Source: Frateuria_A sp049727805
GTDB lineage: Bacteria > Pseudomonadota > Gammaproteobacteria > Xanthomonadales > Rhodanobacteraceae
Length of the DNA: 64,000 nt
Assembly (NCBI RefSeq): GCF_049727805.1
Contig: NZ_JBCNYA010000004.1
Coordinates: 62,001 to 126,000, forward strand
Reading direction: 5' to 3'
Shown here: positions 1-7,946 of the stretch, one piece after another
Position numbering within the stretch: position 1 is the stretch's first letter
How the letters are laid out: every line of letters starts with the position of its first letter
Translations under genes and position numbers: made by a program
Notes under the pieces: model-generated
Told to the model about the DNA's origin: nothing
Database searches by the model: none
Seen by the model: only the letters and a program-made list of their open reading frames with translations

Positions 1-96
1 TGCCAGCAGCGCGGCGTCGTCGCCGATGCCCAGCCGCACATCGCCGCGCGTGAGCGCGGTGCGTTCGCGGATGCGGTCGATCAGGCGGAATTCCAT
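1..96 (-). CDS. thiL: Thiamine-monophosphate kinase, N-terminal fragment
   Basis: Only the first 32 codons are inside the window; the gene continues past the left edge. The peptide starts MEFRLIDRIRE and reaches GIGDDAALL, the metal/ATP-binding aspartate motif at the N-terminus of ThiL and its PurM/AIR-synthase relatives. ThiL phosphorylates thiamine monophosphate to the diphosphate cofactor in the cytoplasm. It lies on the same strand and downstream of nusB, the usual rib-nusB-thiL order, but here an opposite-strand gene (248-745) separates the two. The start chosen is the ATG whose complement is at 94-96. The call rests on a short motif plus synteny. Confidence 0.8.
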   Translation of the reverse strand, partial: MEFRLIDRIRERTALTRGDVRLGIGDDAALLA

Positions 97-247
97 GCGG
101 GTCGGTCGAAGCCAGGGCAACGCGCAAGCAGACCATCTGGACCCGTCCGAATGCAAGCCTCGCATTGCTTCGCCCATGCCGAAGGGCATGCGCCTGGCTA
201 CGCCCGTGCTGGCTAGAATCCAGCCATTTCCGGGGAGATGACACACC

Positions 248-745
248 ATGCGCACAACCTTGATCCGCCACGGCGGCGCCTTTGTCGCTGCGATGCTCCG
301 CGGCAGCCATCAGCGCCTGGCACCGCTGCTGGCCGGCCTTGCCCTGGTCTGCGTCGCCGCCGTGGCGGACACGCCCGCCTCGCCCGGCGTGCTCGAGCCG
401 GTACACGCGTTCTTCGATGCGATGGCGCGCTATGACCAGGCGGGCATGCGCGCGCAAGTGCTGCCTGCAGGCACGGCGACGCTGATGCGCGAGGGCAAGC
501 CGGTGCAGCTCACCCTCGGCGACTTCGTCGATCACGTGAAGCCGGGCAAGCAGCGCATCGAGGAACGGATCAGCAAGCCGCAGGTGATGGTCGACCACGA
601 CCTGGCGGTGGTGTGGGCGCCCTACACCTTCCTGCTCGACGGCAAGCCGCACCACTGCGGCATCGACGTGTTCAACCTGGTGCGGGTGGACGGCCACTGG
701 CGGATCGCGGCGATCGCCGACAACAGCCGCAAGTGCGAACCGTAA
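248..745 (+). CDS. Secreted NTF2-like (SnoaL/lumazine-binding-like) protein
   Basis: A 165-residue protein with a hydrophobic stretch near residues 25-40 ending in an AVAD cleavage-like site, so probably exported. The remainder (VHAFFDAMARYD, then a C-terminal VDGHWRIAAIAD strand) fits the small alpha+beta NTF2-like cone fold, often annotated nuclear transport factor 2 family or putative lumazine-binding protein. No catalytic residues can be assigned, and the function is unknown. A GGGGAG Shine-Dalgarno 10 bases upstream supports the start at 248. An internal ATG at 293 would give a more compact signal peptide. It sits between thiL and nusB on the opposite strand, so it looks like an insertion into a conserved operon. 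Confidence 0.7.
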   Translation: MRTTLIRHGGAFVAAMLRGSHQRLAPLLAGLALVCVAAVADTPASPGVLEPVHAFFDAMARYDQAGMRAQVLPAGTATLMREGKPVQLTLGDFVDHVKPGKQRIEERISKPQVMVDHDLAVVWAPYTFLLDGKPHHCGIDVFNLVRVDGHWRIAAIADNSRKCEP

Positions 746-751
746 GCGGAT

Positions 752-813
752 GCAGGGTGGGCTTCAGCCCACCATCGTCGTACCTGCATGGTGGGCTGAA
801 GCCCACCCTACGG
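752..813. repeat. Inverted repeat, family C (GTGGGCTTCAGCCCAC type)
   Basis: Two perfect 19-base arms, GGGTGGGCTTCAGCCCACC at 755-773 and its reverse complement at 790-808, separated by 16 bases. Each arm is itself nearly palindromic. The element fills the gap between the convergent ends of the NTF2-like gene (745) and nusB (816), so it could act as a bidirectional terminator or mRNA-stabilising hairpin. Related copies lie at 1841-1908, 27041-27066 and 28866-28926. Confidence 0.85.
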
Positions 814-815
814 AA

Positions 816-1262
816 CTAGCGCGCGCCCTTCTCGGCGGCGCGCAGTTCGCCGGCGAGCTTGTCCAGCACGCCGTTGACGTAGCTGTGCCCGTGGTCGGCG
901 CCGAAGCGCTTGGTCACTTCGATCGCCTCGTTGATCACCACGCGGTAGGGCACGTCGAGGCGGTACTTCAGTTCGTAGGCGGCCAGGCGCAATGCGGCGC
1001 GCTCGATCGGGTCGATCTGCGAGACCTCGCGGTCGACGTAGGGCTTGAGCGCCACGTCGAGCTCGTCGACGTGCTGCTCCACGCCGTGCAGCAGGTCCTC
1101 GAAGTACTCCAGGTCGGCCACTTCCATGTCCTGCTCGTGGCGGAACTGGACGATCACCGCCTTCATGTGGCTGCCGGATAGTTGCCATGCGTACAGCGCC
1201 TGCAACGCGCGGCGGCGGGCGCGCGAACGGGCGGCCAGGTCGATGCCCTGCGGGGCGCCCAT
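816..1262 (-). CDS. nusB: Transcription antitermination factor NusB
   Basis: A 148-residue protein of the usual NusB length. With NusE (S10) it binds boxA RNA and supports rRNA antitermination. Diagnostic features are an N-terminal ARSRARRRALQALYAW helix, the central DPIERAALRLAAYEL helix and the C-terminal VINEAIEVTKRFG and YVNGVLDKLA segments. The start at 1262 makes a TGATG overlap with the ribH stop, so the pair is translationally coupled. A longer in-frame opening upstream reads across ribH and was not used. Confidence 0.96.
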   Translation of the reverse strand: MGAPQGIDLAARSRARRRALQALYAWQLSGSHMKAVIVQFRHEQDMEVADLEYFEDLLHGVEQHVDELDVALKPYVDREVSQIDPIERAALRLAAYELKYRLDVPYRVVINEAIEVTKRFGADHGHSYVNGVLDKLAGELRAAEKGAR

Positions 1263-1723
1263 CACAGCTTCCCGTACAGGTTGGCCATCTCCAGCGCGGC
1301 CAGCGCGGCGTCGGCCCCCTTGTTGCCGGCCTTGGTGCCGGCGCGCTCGATCGCCTGCTCGATGCTGTCGACGGTCAGCACGCCGAAGGCCACCGGCACG
1401 CCTGAGCTGTAGGCGGCCTGGGCCAGGCCCTTGGCGCACTCGCCGGCGACGTAGTCGAAGTGCGGCGTGGCGCCGCGGATCACCGCGCCCAGCGCGATCA
1501 CCGCTGCGTAGCTACCCGAGTTGGCGAGCCGGTGCGCGGCCAGCGCGATCTCCCAGGCGCCAGGCACGCGGACCAGGTCGATCGCCTCGTCCTTGACGCC
1601 GTGGCGCACCAGCGCGTCGCGCGCGCCAGCCACCAGCGGCTCGACGACGAAGCCGTTGAAGCGGCCGGCGACGATGGCGAAGCGGCCCGTGGGCGTGGCG
1701 AAGTCGCCTTCGATGATCTTCAT
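1262..1723 (-). CDS. ribH: 6,7-dimethyl-8-ribityllumazine synthase
   Basis: A 153-residue lumazine synthase (named ribE in some genomes). It condenses 5-amino-6-ribitylaminouracil with 3,4-dihydroxy-2-butanone 4-phosphate, the product of the neighbouring ribB, to form the riboflavin precursor. Family features are GRFNGFVVEPL near the N-terminus, the VPGAWEIALAA substrate loop, ALGAVIRGATPHFDYVA and the GVLTVDSIEQA segment with the phosphate-binding region. It overlaps nusB by one base. Upstream the gap to the LD-carboxypeptidase holds a family C repeat. Confidence 0.97.
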   Translation of the reverse strand: MKIIEGDFATPTGRFAIVAGRFNGFVVEPLVAGARDALVRHGVKDEAIDLVRVPGAWEIALAAHRLANSGSYAAVIALGAVIRGATPHFDYVAGECAKGLAQAAYSSGVPVAFGVLTVDSIEQAIERAGTKAGNKGADAALAALEMANLYGKL

Positions 1724-1840
1724 TGCGGATCCTTGGACTGACGGGAAGCCCTTGCGGGGCCGGGTATTTTACGCATTTTGCGTACATCCCACAGTTTGCA
1801 AGATGCGATCACGCATTTTGCGAGAGGGGTGTGGGGCCAG

Positions 1841-1908
1841 CGTAGGGGCGGATTCAGCCCACCGCCGTTCGGCGTGAAAGGCATGGTGGGCTGAAGTCCA
1901 CCCTACGG
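1841..1908. repeat. Family C inverted repeat overlapping the end of the LD-carboxypeptidase gene
   Basis: Arms of the GATTCAGCCCACC / GGTGGGCTGAAGTCCACC type with flanking CGTAGGG and CCCTACG. The right arm runs over the TAG stop of the minus-strand LD-carboxypeptidase gene (1903-1905). This copy is more degenerate than the one at 752-813. It lies between two co-directional genes, so it could reduce read-through from the carboxypeptidase gene into ribH. Confidence 0.7.
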
Positions 1909-2826
1909 TGTCCGGAGGTGCGGGTAGTCCGTGCATTCCAGCCGCGCCTCGCCGCCGGCGACGCGCAACCGCGCCTGGCCGCCGAACGGCAGCGTGAGCT
2001 GGCGCGACGCGTGGCCGTGCGGCAGGCCGTGGATCACCGGGATGCCGGCCATCCGCGCCAGCTGCGCGAAGGCCTCGTCCAGGTCGTAGCCGTTGTCGCG
2101 CGGCCCCGGGCGGCAGGCGTGGAAGTCACCCACGAGCAGCGCGCGCTGCCTGGCGAGCACGCCAGACAGTTGCAGTTGGTAGAACAACCGCTCGATGCGG
2201 AACGGCGGCTCGCCCAGGTCCTCGACGAACAGGATGCCGCCTTCGATCGCCGGGAAGTAAGGCGTGCCCAGCAGGCTGCACAGCACCGCCAGGTTGCCAC
2301 CCCACAGCGTGCCCTGCACGTCCACATCGGCAACGCTCGCGCCGGACCAGTTGGCCCCGCAACCGGCCGCGGTGAGCGTGTTCCAGAAATGCTCCCAGGT
2401 GAATGCCGGAAACGTTTCGGCGCCGAGGTCCGCCAGCAGCGGGCCGGCGAAGCTGCGCACGCCGCTCTTCGCGTACAGCGCCAGCTGCAGCGCGGTGAAG
2501 TCGCTGTGGCCGACCATCGCGAGGCTGGAGCCGGCCAGGCGCTCGCGCAGGGTGCCGTAGTCGAGCCGGCCGAGCAGGCGCGCCGCGCCGTAACCGCCGC
2601 GGGTGACCAGGGCGATGTCCGGCAATTCGTCGAGCGTGGCCAGCGCATCGATGTCACCGGCACGCTCGGCATCGCTGCCGGCGAAGCGCAGCTGCGCGCG
2701 GTCCAGGACCTCGAGCCCCTCGACGGTGCAGCCGGCCTCGCGCAGGCGCTCCACGCCGCGCGCCATCGCGGCGGGGTCGTGGGCGTAGCCGGAAGGGGCG
2801 ATCAGGCGGATGCGGGCGTCGGGCAT
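1903..2826 (-). CDS. LD-carboxypeptidase (peptidase S66, LdcA/MccF-like)
   Basis: A 307-residue S66 serine peptidase. LdcA removes the terminal D-alanine from tetrapeptides during murein recycling; MccF relatives cleave microcin C-type conjugates. Visible features are an N-terminal IRLIAPSG strand, the nucleophile motif GHSD near residue 115, the FVEDLGEPP segment that carries the catalytic glutamate, and a C-terminal GLPHGH with the catalytic histidine. There is no signal peptide, consistent with a cytoplasmic recycling enzyme. It sits between ribB and ribH on the same strand, which is not part of the classical rib operon. LdcA versus MccF cannot be decided from motifs alone. Confidence 0.88.
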   Translation of the reverse strand: MPDARIRLIAPSGYAHDPAAMARGVERLREAGCTVEGLEVLDRAQLRFAGSDAERAGDIDALATLDELPDIALVTRGGYGAARLLGRLDYGTLRERLAGSSLAMVGHSDFTALQLALYAKSGVRSFAGPLLADLGAETFPAFTWEHFWNTLTAAGCGANWSGASVADVDVQGTLWGGNLAVLCSLLGTPYFPAIEGGILFVEDLGEPPFRIERLFYQLQLSGVLARQRALLVGDFHACRPGPRDNGYDLDEAFAQLARMAGIPVIHGLPHGHASRQLTLPFGGQARLRVAGGEARLECTDYPHLRTP

Positions 2827-2898
2827 GGGCGTGATGGCGGTGAAGTGCGGGTCATCCTAAGGCATGGCTGGATTTCGGGCGGCTCGTCGATCCCGGCC

Positions 2899-3990
2899 TC
2901 AGACGTACTCCACCACTTCCAGATCGAAGCCGGCCAGGCCGACCAGCTTGCGCGGCGTGCCCATCACGCACAGCTTGTGCACGCCCAGGTCGGTGAGGAT
3001 CTGCGCGCCCAGCCCGAGCTGGCGCCATTCCTGCTGCTGCGCATCCTCCGGCGCCAGCGCCACCGGCTGGCGCTTCAGCCGAGCCAGCAGCGCATCGGGG
3101 GTGTCCTCGCCGGAAAGCACCAGCAACACGCCGCGATCCTCGTCGGCGATGCGGCGTAGCGCGCTAGTGACGGTCAGCCCGAGGTCCTCACGGGTCAGGT
3201 GCAGCACGTCCGACAGCGTGTTGCGCACGTGAACTCGGGTGAGCACCGGCGTACCGTCGTCGACCGTGCCGCGCACCAGCGCGTAATGCAGGCCGTGGCG
3301 GATGGCGTCGCGATACGCCACCAGGCGGAACGGGCCGAACTCGGTCTGCACGTCTTCTTCGTGCACGCGCTGGATGGTCTTCTCCGTTTCCAGCCGGTAG
3401 CGGATCAGGTCGGCGATGGTGCCGATCTTCAGGCCGTGCTTCTGCGCGAAGAGCTCGAGTTCCGGGCGGCGCGCCATCGAGCCGTCCTCGTGCAGGATCT
3501 CGATCAGCACCGCCGAGGGCTCCAGTCCCGCCAGCGCGGCCAGGTCGCAGCCGGCCTCGGTGTGGCCGGCGCGGGTGAGCACGCCGCCGGGCTGCGCGGT
3601 GAGCGGGAAGATGTGGCCCGGCTGCGAGAGATCCTGCGGCCTGGCGTCGGACTTCACCGCCACCTGGATGGTGCGCGCGCGGTCGTGCGCCGAGATGCCG
3701 GTGGTGACACCCTCGGCCGCCTCGATCGAGACGGTGAAGTTGGTGTGGTAGGGCGAGGTGTTGTCGCTGACCATGGGCTTCAGGCCCAGCTGGCGCGTGC
3801 GTTGCTCGGTGAGCGTGAGGCACAGCAGGCCGCGCGCCTCGCGCACCATGAAGTTGACGTCCTCCGGCCGCACCATCTGCGCGGCCATGACGATGTCGCC
3901 TTCGTTCTCGCGGTCTTCGTCGTCGAGCATCACGACCATGCGACCGGCGCGGAGGTCTTCGAGGATTTCGGGGATGGTGTTGAAGGCCAT
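2899..3990 (-). CDS. ribB: 3,4-dihydroxy-2-butanone-4-phosphate synthase with degenerate GTP cyclohydrolase II domain
   Basis: A 363-residue two-domain protein. Residues 1-205 are DHBP synthase, which converts ribulose 5-phosphate to the four-carbon donor used by ribH: the acidic motif DDEDRENEGD at 23-32, SQPGHIFPL and RAGHTEA are present. The C-terminal 155 residues align to GTP cyclohydrolase II by order and length, but where that enzyme has a SEC...RCDC zinc site this protein reads RVHVRNTLSDVL, with no zinc cysteines. It is therefore a RibBA-shaped protein expected to have only RibB activity, with an active ribA elsewhere. Part of the riboswitch-led group ribC-ribB-ribH. Confidence 0.94.
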   Translation of the reverse strand: MAFNTIPEILEDLRAGRMVVMLDDEDRENEGDIVMAAQMVRPEDVNFMVREARGLLCLTLTEQRTRQLGLKPMVSDNTSPYHTNFTVSIEAAEGVTTGISAHDRARTIQVAVKSDARPQDLSQPGHIFPLTAQPGGVLTRAGHTEAGCDLAALAGLEPSAVLIEILHEDGSMARRPELELFAQKHGLKIGTIADLIRYRLETEKTIQRVHEEDVQTEFGPFRLVAYRDAIRHGLHYALVRGTVDDGTPVLTRVHVRNTLSDVLHLTREDLGLTVTSALRRIADEDRGVLLVLSGEDTPDALLARLKRQPVALAPEDAQQQEWRQLGLGAQILTDLGVHKLCVMGTPRKLVGLAGFDLEVVEYV

Positions 3991-4040
3991 GCATGCAGTC
4001 CGTTGGGGGTTGCCCTCTCCCGGCGGGAAAGGGCTGAAGG

Positions 4041-4682
4041 TCAGGCGAAGCCGTGCTGCCTGAGGAACGCCTCGTCCAGCCGCGGTGTCTGGCCGCTGCC
4101 GATCAGCCGTTCGACGTAGCGCGCGATCACGTCCACCTCGATGTTCACCGCATCCCCCGCACGTCTGGCGTGGAAAGCCGTGTGTGCCACGGTGTGCGGG
4201 ATCAGGTTCACGCCGAAGCGGGTGCCGGCCACCTCGTTGACGGTGAGGCTGGTGCCGTCGATGCAGATCGAACCCTTGGCGGCGATGTAGCGCGCCAGGT
4301 TCGCCGGCACCTCGAAGGTCCAGCGCTGCGAGCGCGCGTCGGGCGTGATGGAAACCACCTTGCCGACGCCATCCACGTGGCCCGAGACCAGGTGGCCACC
4401 GAGGCGGTCAGCCAGCCGCAGCGCCTTTTCCAGGTTGACCGGATCGCCGGCCTTGAGCTGGCCCAGCGTGGTCAGCGACAGCGTCTCGTTGGACACGTCG
4501 GCGGCAAAGCCGCGTTCGGCGAGCGCGATGGCGGTGAGGCACACGCCGGACACGGCGATCGAATCGCCCAGTTGCACGTCGGCGAGGTCGAGCCCGGCAG
4601 TATCGACGTGCAGGCGCACGTCTCCGCCACGGGGTTCGAGCCGCGCGATGGAACCCACGGTCTGGATGATGCCGGTGAACAT
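4041..4682 (-). CDS. ribC: Riboflavin synthase, alpha subunit
   Basis: A 213-residue riboflavin synthase (also called ribE). It dismutates two lumazines to riboflavin plus the pyrimidine substrate. The two repeated lumazine-binding barrels are visible: MFTGIIQTVG with SIAVSGVCLTA in the first, and GHVDGVGKV with SICIDGTSLTVNEV in the second. The start at 4682 is preceded, 8 bases away, by a GGAGG Shine-Dalgarno lying inside a self-complementary segment (4691-4704). The long frame that continues upstream is riboswitch RNA, not protein. First gene behind the FMN riboswitch and followed by ribB. Confidence 0.96.
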   Translation of the reverse strand: MFTGIIQTVGSIARLEPRGGDVRLHVDTAGLDLADVQLGDSIAVSGVCLTAIALAERGFAADVSNETLSLTTLGQLKAGDPVNLEKALRLADRLGGHLVSGHVDGVGKVVSITPDARSQRWTFEVPANLARYIAAKGSICIDGTSLTVNEVAGTRFGVNLIPHTVAHTAFHARRAGDAVNIEVDVIARYVERLIGSGQTPRLDEAFLRQHGFA

Positions 4683-4690
4683 CAGCGCAC

Positions 4691-4704
4691 CCTCCGGCCG
4701 GAGG
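4691..4704 (-). promoter_or_regulatory. Shine-Dalgarno-sequestering hairpin for ribC
   Basis: The 14-base perfect palindrome CCTCCGGCCGGAGG places the ribC ribosome-binding GGAGG in one arm and its complement CCTCC in the other. It lies between the FMN aptamer and the ribC start. This is the expected layout of a translational expression platform, in which the ligand-bound state exposes less of the ribosome-binding site. A loop-free hairpin of this length would have to open at the centre, so pairing with other leader sequence is also possible. Confidence 0.6.
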
Positions 4705-4825
4705 CGGCTGCAATGCAAGCGACAAGGGACATGAAACGTTCTCCGCATGGGGTCAGCGAAAAACGCCTCAAGGCATGAGGCCGACGCACCGCCATGGCCT
4801 TGGGCCACGCAGCGATGCGGTCTGC

Positions 4826-5003
4826 CGTCTTCTTTCATCCGGACTGTGGGCCGCCCCGAATGACCGGTGCGGCTCGACCGTCGGCTCCGGCATCGGACCG
4901 GATCTGCTGACCCCTCGCATGGCGAGGGCGCTCGCGGGCTCGTGTCCTTCTCATCCATCCGGACACCTACCGCCGGTGGGGAATTCCACCCCGCCCTGAA
5001 GAC
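4826..5003 (-). promoter_or_regulatory. FMN riboswitch (RFN element)
   Basis: Read on the minus strand, the leader of ribC contains the hallmark RFN segments in order: AGGGCGGGGTGGAATTCCCC followed by ACCGGCGGTAG, then AGCCCGCGAGCG, GTCAGCAGATCCGGT, and the closing AGTCCGGATGAAAGAAGA. The first and last segments form the P1 region around 5003 and 4826. It should bind FMN and lower ribC expression, and through it the downstream rib genes. The stretch from 4683 to 5049, between ribC and the LysR gene, holds only this leader. Confidence 0.96.
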
Positions 5004-5049
5004 GTTCGCCGGCAACGCCGGCGGGCGAAGTCTAGCAGCACCGGACCGC

Positions 5050-5961
5050 TCAGGCCTGTACCAGGGCGCCGGCCAGGTGATCGATCAGCCGGCGCAACGC
5101 CGGCGTGCGGTCCGCGCCGGGCAGCCACAGCAGGTGGATCGGGAAGGACGGCAGTTGCCAGTCCGGGAACAGGTCGACCAGCCGCCCCTCGGCGACCAGG
5201 CCGTCGGCCATGTAGTCGCCCTGCAGGCCGACGCCCACGCCGGCCAGCACCGCGTCGCGGATCGCCTGCGCGTCGTTGCAGGTCAGCACCGGATCGATCC
5301 GCACCGAGCGCCGCTGGCGCTGCCGGCTGAACGACCACAGGGTGCCGCGGCGATAACCACTGAAGGTGATGCAGCGGTGCGCCTTCAGATCGGCCGGGTC
5401 CCGCAGCGGTGGCGCCGCGGCCAGGTAATCGGGCGAAGCGCAGGGAAACACGCGCATCGTGCCCACCCGGCGCGCGACCAGTTGCACATCGGCCAGCCGT
5501 CCCAGCCGCACCGCGAGGTCCACCTTGCCCGCCACCATATCGACGTAGGCGTCATCGTAGTTCGCCTCGATGCGCACGCGCGGATGCTCGCGCATGAAGT
5601 CGGCCAGCAGCGGCGCCACGCAATAGCGGCCGTAGTTCGCCGGCAGGTGCACGCACAGCCGGCCGGCCAGTTCGCCGCCCGGCGGGCGCAGGCCGGCGGC
5701 CAGGTCGGTCATCACCGTTTCCATGCGCTGCCACTGCGCCAGCAGCTGCTCGCCGCGGGCGGTCAGCGCCATGCGCCGGGTGGTGCGCAGGAACAGCCGG
5801 GCACCGACCGCCTCTTCCAGCGCCGCGATGCGCCGGCTCAGCACCGACGCCGTGCAGCCGACTTCCAGCGCCGCGCGCGAGAAGTTCAGCCGCCGCGCGG
5901 CCGCGGCGAAGGCGCGCAGTTCGCGCAGGCGGGTCGGCGTGAGGTCGAAGGATTGATTCAT
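5050..5961 (-). CDS. LysR-family transcriptional regulator
   Basis: A 303-residue LysR-type regulator. The N-terminal winged helix-turn-helix covers roughly residues 10-70 (LRAFAAAARRLNFSRAA, then SVLSRRIAALEEAVGARLF and RTTRRMALTARGEQLL). The remainder is a periplasmic-binding-protein-like effector domain that includes a PANYGRYCVAPLLADF strand. It is transcribed divergently from the oxidoreductase gene at 6052 with a gap of about 90 bases, the classic arrangement in which the LysR protein controls its neighbour. The effector is unknown. It ends just upstream of the FMN riboswitch, so it belongs to the segment inserted into the rib locus. Confidence 0.92.
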   Translation of the reverse strand: MNQSFDLTPTRLRELRAFAAAARRLNFSRAALEVGCTASVLSRRIAALEEAVGARLFLRTTRRMALTARGEQLLAQWQRMETVMTDLAAGLRPPGGELAGRLCVHLPANYGRYCVAPLLADFMREHPRVRIEANYDDAYVDMVAGKVDLAVRLGRLADVQLVARRVGTMRVFPCASPDYLAAAPPLRDPADLKAHRCITFSGYRRGTLWSFSRQRQRRSVRIDPVLTCNDAQAIRDAVLAGVGVGLQGDYMADGLVAEGRLVDLFPDWQLPSFPIHLLWLPGADRTPALRRLIDHLAGALVQA

Positions 5962-6051
5962 GGAATGAACAAAAGATCACCCATTCGTGTGGATTATCGC
6001 AAGCCCCCGATGGCGGGACCATGGCATCCGTCCCCATCACGGAGCCCCTGC

Positions 6052-7062
6052 ATGCGCGCCATCCAGCTTTCCGCCTTCGGCCTCGACCATCTGCAGCAGG
6101 TCGACCTGCCCGCCCCGCGCCCCGGCCCGAACGAGGTGCTGGTACGCATGGAGGCGGCCTCGCTCAACTTCCGCGACTGGATGCTGGTCGACGGCCAGCT
6201 CTACCGCGGCATCTCCCTGCCGATCGTGCCGGTGTCCGACGGCGCGGGCACCGTGCTGGAGGTCGGCGAGGCGGTGACCCGCTTCAAGCCCGGCGATCGT
6301 GTCACCACGTTCTACAAGTCGCGCTGGATCGCCGGCGCGATGCGGCCGGAATGGGAAGGCGCCGAGATCGGCGGGCCGGAACCGGGCGTACTGCGCGAAC
6401 TGGCCTGCTTCGACCAGTACTCGCTGGCGCGCGCGCCGGGCCACCTGAGCAGCCTGCAGGCCGCCACGCTGCCGATCGCCGCGCTCACCGCCTGGCAGGT
6501 GCTGGAAACGGCCCGCATCACCACCGGCCAGACCGTGCTGCTGCTCGGCACCGGCGGCGTGTCCCTGTTCGCGCTGCAGTTCGCCAAGCTGCGCGGCGCG
6601 CGGGCGATCGTGCTGTCCTCCAGCGACGACAAGCTCGAGCGCGCGAAGGCGCTGGGTGCCGACGTCGGCATCAACTACGCCCGCAACCCGCAGTGGGGTG
6701 CGCTGGTGCGCGAAGCCAGCGGCGGCACCGGTGTGGACGCGGTGGTCGAGACCATCGGCGCGGCCACCCTGGCGCAGTCGCTGGAAGCGGTGCGCATGCA
6801 CGGCTTCATCGGCGTGCTCGGCTGGATCGGCGGGATGGACGCCACCCTGCCGCTGTCGAAGGTGGTGCTCAAGCGCGTGCGCATCCAGGGCATCTCGGTC
6901 GCGCCGCTGGAAGACCATGAGCGGATGGTCGCGGCCATCGAGGCGACGGGCATGGAGCCGGTGATCGACCGCGTCTACGGCTTCGGCCAGTTGCGCGAGG
7001 CCTTCGAGCACCTGGTCGCCGGCCGGCACTTCGGCAAGCTCGCCATCGATTTCAACGCCTGA
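6052..7062 (+). CDS. Medium-chain dehydrogenase/reductase (NAD(P)-dependent alcohol dehydrogenase/quinone oxidoreductase type)
   Basis: A 336-residue MDR-superfamily protein. The N-terminal GroES-like domain contains ASLNFRDWMLVDG and PIVPVSDGAGTVLEVG, and the Rossmann domain has TVLLLGTGGVSLFALQFAK. Where zinc-dependent alcohol dehydrogenases carry the catalytic cysteine this protein reads NFRD, and no structural-zinc cysteine cluster is visible. A quinone-oxidoreductase-like, zinc-free enzyme is therefore more likely than a true zinc ADH. The start at 6052 has a GGAG site upstream. It is divergent from a LysR gene and followed after 10 bases by the metallo-hydrolase gene, so 6052-8366 is probably one operon. 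Substrate unknown. Confidence 0.88.
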   Translation: MRAIQLSAFGLDHLQQVDLPAPRPGPNEVLVRMEAASLNFRDWMLVDGQLYRGISLPIVPVSDGAGTVLEVGEAVTRFKPGDRVTTFYKSRWIAGAMRPEWEGAEIGGPEPGVLRELACFDQYSLARAPGHLSSLQAATLPIAALTAWQVLETARITTGQTVLLLGTGGVSLFALQFAKLRGARAIVLSSSDDKLERAKALGADVGINYARNPQWGALVREASGGTGVDAVVETIGAATLAQSLEAVRMHGFIGVLGWIGGMDATLPLSKVVLKRVRIQGISVAPLEDHERMVAAIEATGMEPVIDRVYGFGQLREAFEHLVAGRHFGKLAIDFNA

Positions 7063-7072
7063 GGACGACGCC

Positions 7073-7933
7073 ATGAGATTCGCTGCCCTCGGCGGCGCGG
7101 CGCGCGCCCTCCTGCCGCTGCTGCTGCTCGCCTTCGCCACCCTCGCCCACGCCGGCGGAGCGACGCCGGACGTGCGCCTCTACGTGCTCGACTGCGGCCG
7201 CCTGGACATCCGCGACCTGCGCATGTTCGACGACAGCGGCGCGCTGGACGGCAAGTCCGGCACGATGTCGGTGCCCTGCTTCCTGATCCGCCACCCGAAG
7301 GGCACGCTGCTGTGGGATACCGGGCTGGGCGACGCCATCGCCGACCTTCCCGGCGGCGTCGAGCTGGCGCCCGGCATCCGCGCCACGGTGCGGGTCAAGC
7401 TGGTCGACCAGCTGCGGACGCTGGGCCTGAAGCCCGTGGACATCGACTACCTGGCGTTCTCGCATTGGCACGAGGACCACACCGGCAACGCCAACCTGTT
7501 CGGCAAGGCGACCTGGATCCTGCAGCGCCGCGAGCTGGTCGCCGCGACCGGCCACACGCCGCCGCCCTTCGAATCGCTGGCGCCGGTGGCCGCCTGGTGC
7601 CACGCGCGCAAGCGCATCATCGACGGCGACGCGGACGTGTTCGGCGACGGCAGCGTGCGCATTCTCTCGATGCCCGGCCACACCCCCGGCCACCAGGTGC
7701 TGGAAGTGCGCTTGCCGCAGGCCGGCACGGTGCTGCTGGCGGGCGATCTTTACCACAGCCGCGAGAACCGTCAGTTCCGACGGGTGCCGCGGATCAATAC
7801 GGATCGTGCGGCAACGCTCGCATCCATGGCCCGCTTCGAGGCCATCGCCAGGCGCACTCATGCACGCGTGGTGATTCCCCATGACCCACGCGACGTCGCG
7901 GCGTTACCCTCCTTTCCCGCCTACCTGCATTGA
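7073..7933 (+). CDS. Secreted metallo-beta-lactamase-fold hydrolase (N-acyl homoserine lactonase-like)
   Basis: A 286-residue MBL-fold protein with a clear signal peptide (residues 1-27, hydrophobic LLPLLLLAFATLAHA). The dinuclear metal site is visible as SHWHEDHTG, the HxHxDH motif, with further ligands in MPGHTPGHQ, LLAGDLYH and the C-terminal VIPHDP. The extended region before HxHxDH and the QRRELVAA segment resemble AttM/AiiA-type lactonases that open acyl-homoserine lactones, but that substrate is inferred. With a signal peptide it would act in the periplasm or outside. It is the middle gene of the LysR-linked group. Confidence 0.83.
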   Translation: MRFAALGGAARALLPLLLLAFATLAHAGGATPDVRLYVLDCGRLDIRDLRMFDDSGALDGKSGTMSVPCFLIRHPKGTLLWDTGLGDAIADLPGGVELAPGIRATVRVKLVDQLRTLGLKPVDIDYLAFSHWHEDHTGNANLFGKATWILQRRELVAATGHTPPPFESLAPVAAWCHARKRIIDGDADVFGDGSVRILSMPGHTPGHQVLEVRLPQAGTVLLAGDLYHSRENRQFRRVPRINTDRAATLASMARFEAIARRTHARVVIPHDPRDVAALPSFPAYLH

Positions 7934-7946
7934 AGGAAACCCGCGC

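Noticed and set aside
4760..5015. N-terminal extension of riboflavin synthase reading through the leader
   Set aside because: The sequence is an FMN aptamer, and the family's conserved first residues (MFTGIIQ) start at 4682 behind a GGAGG site.
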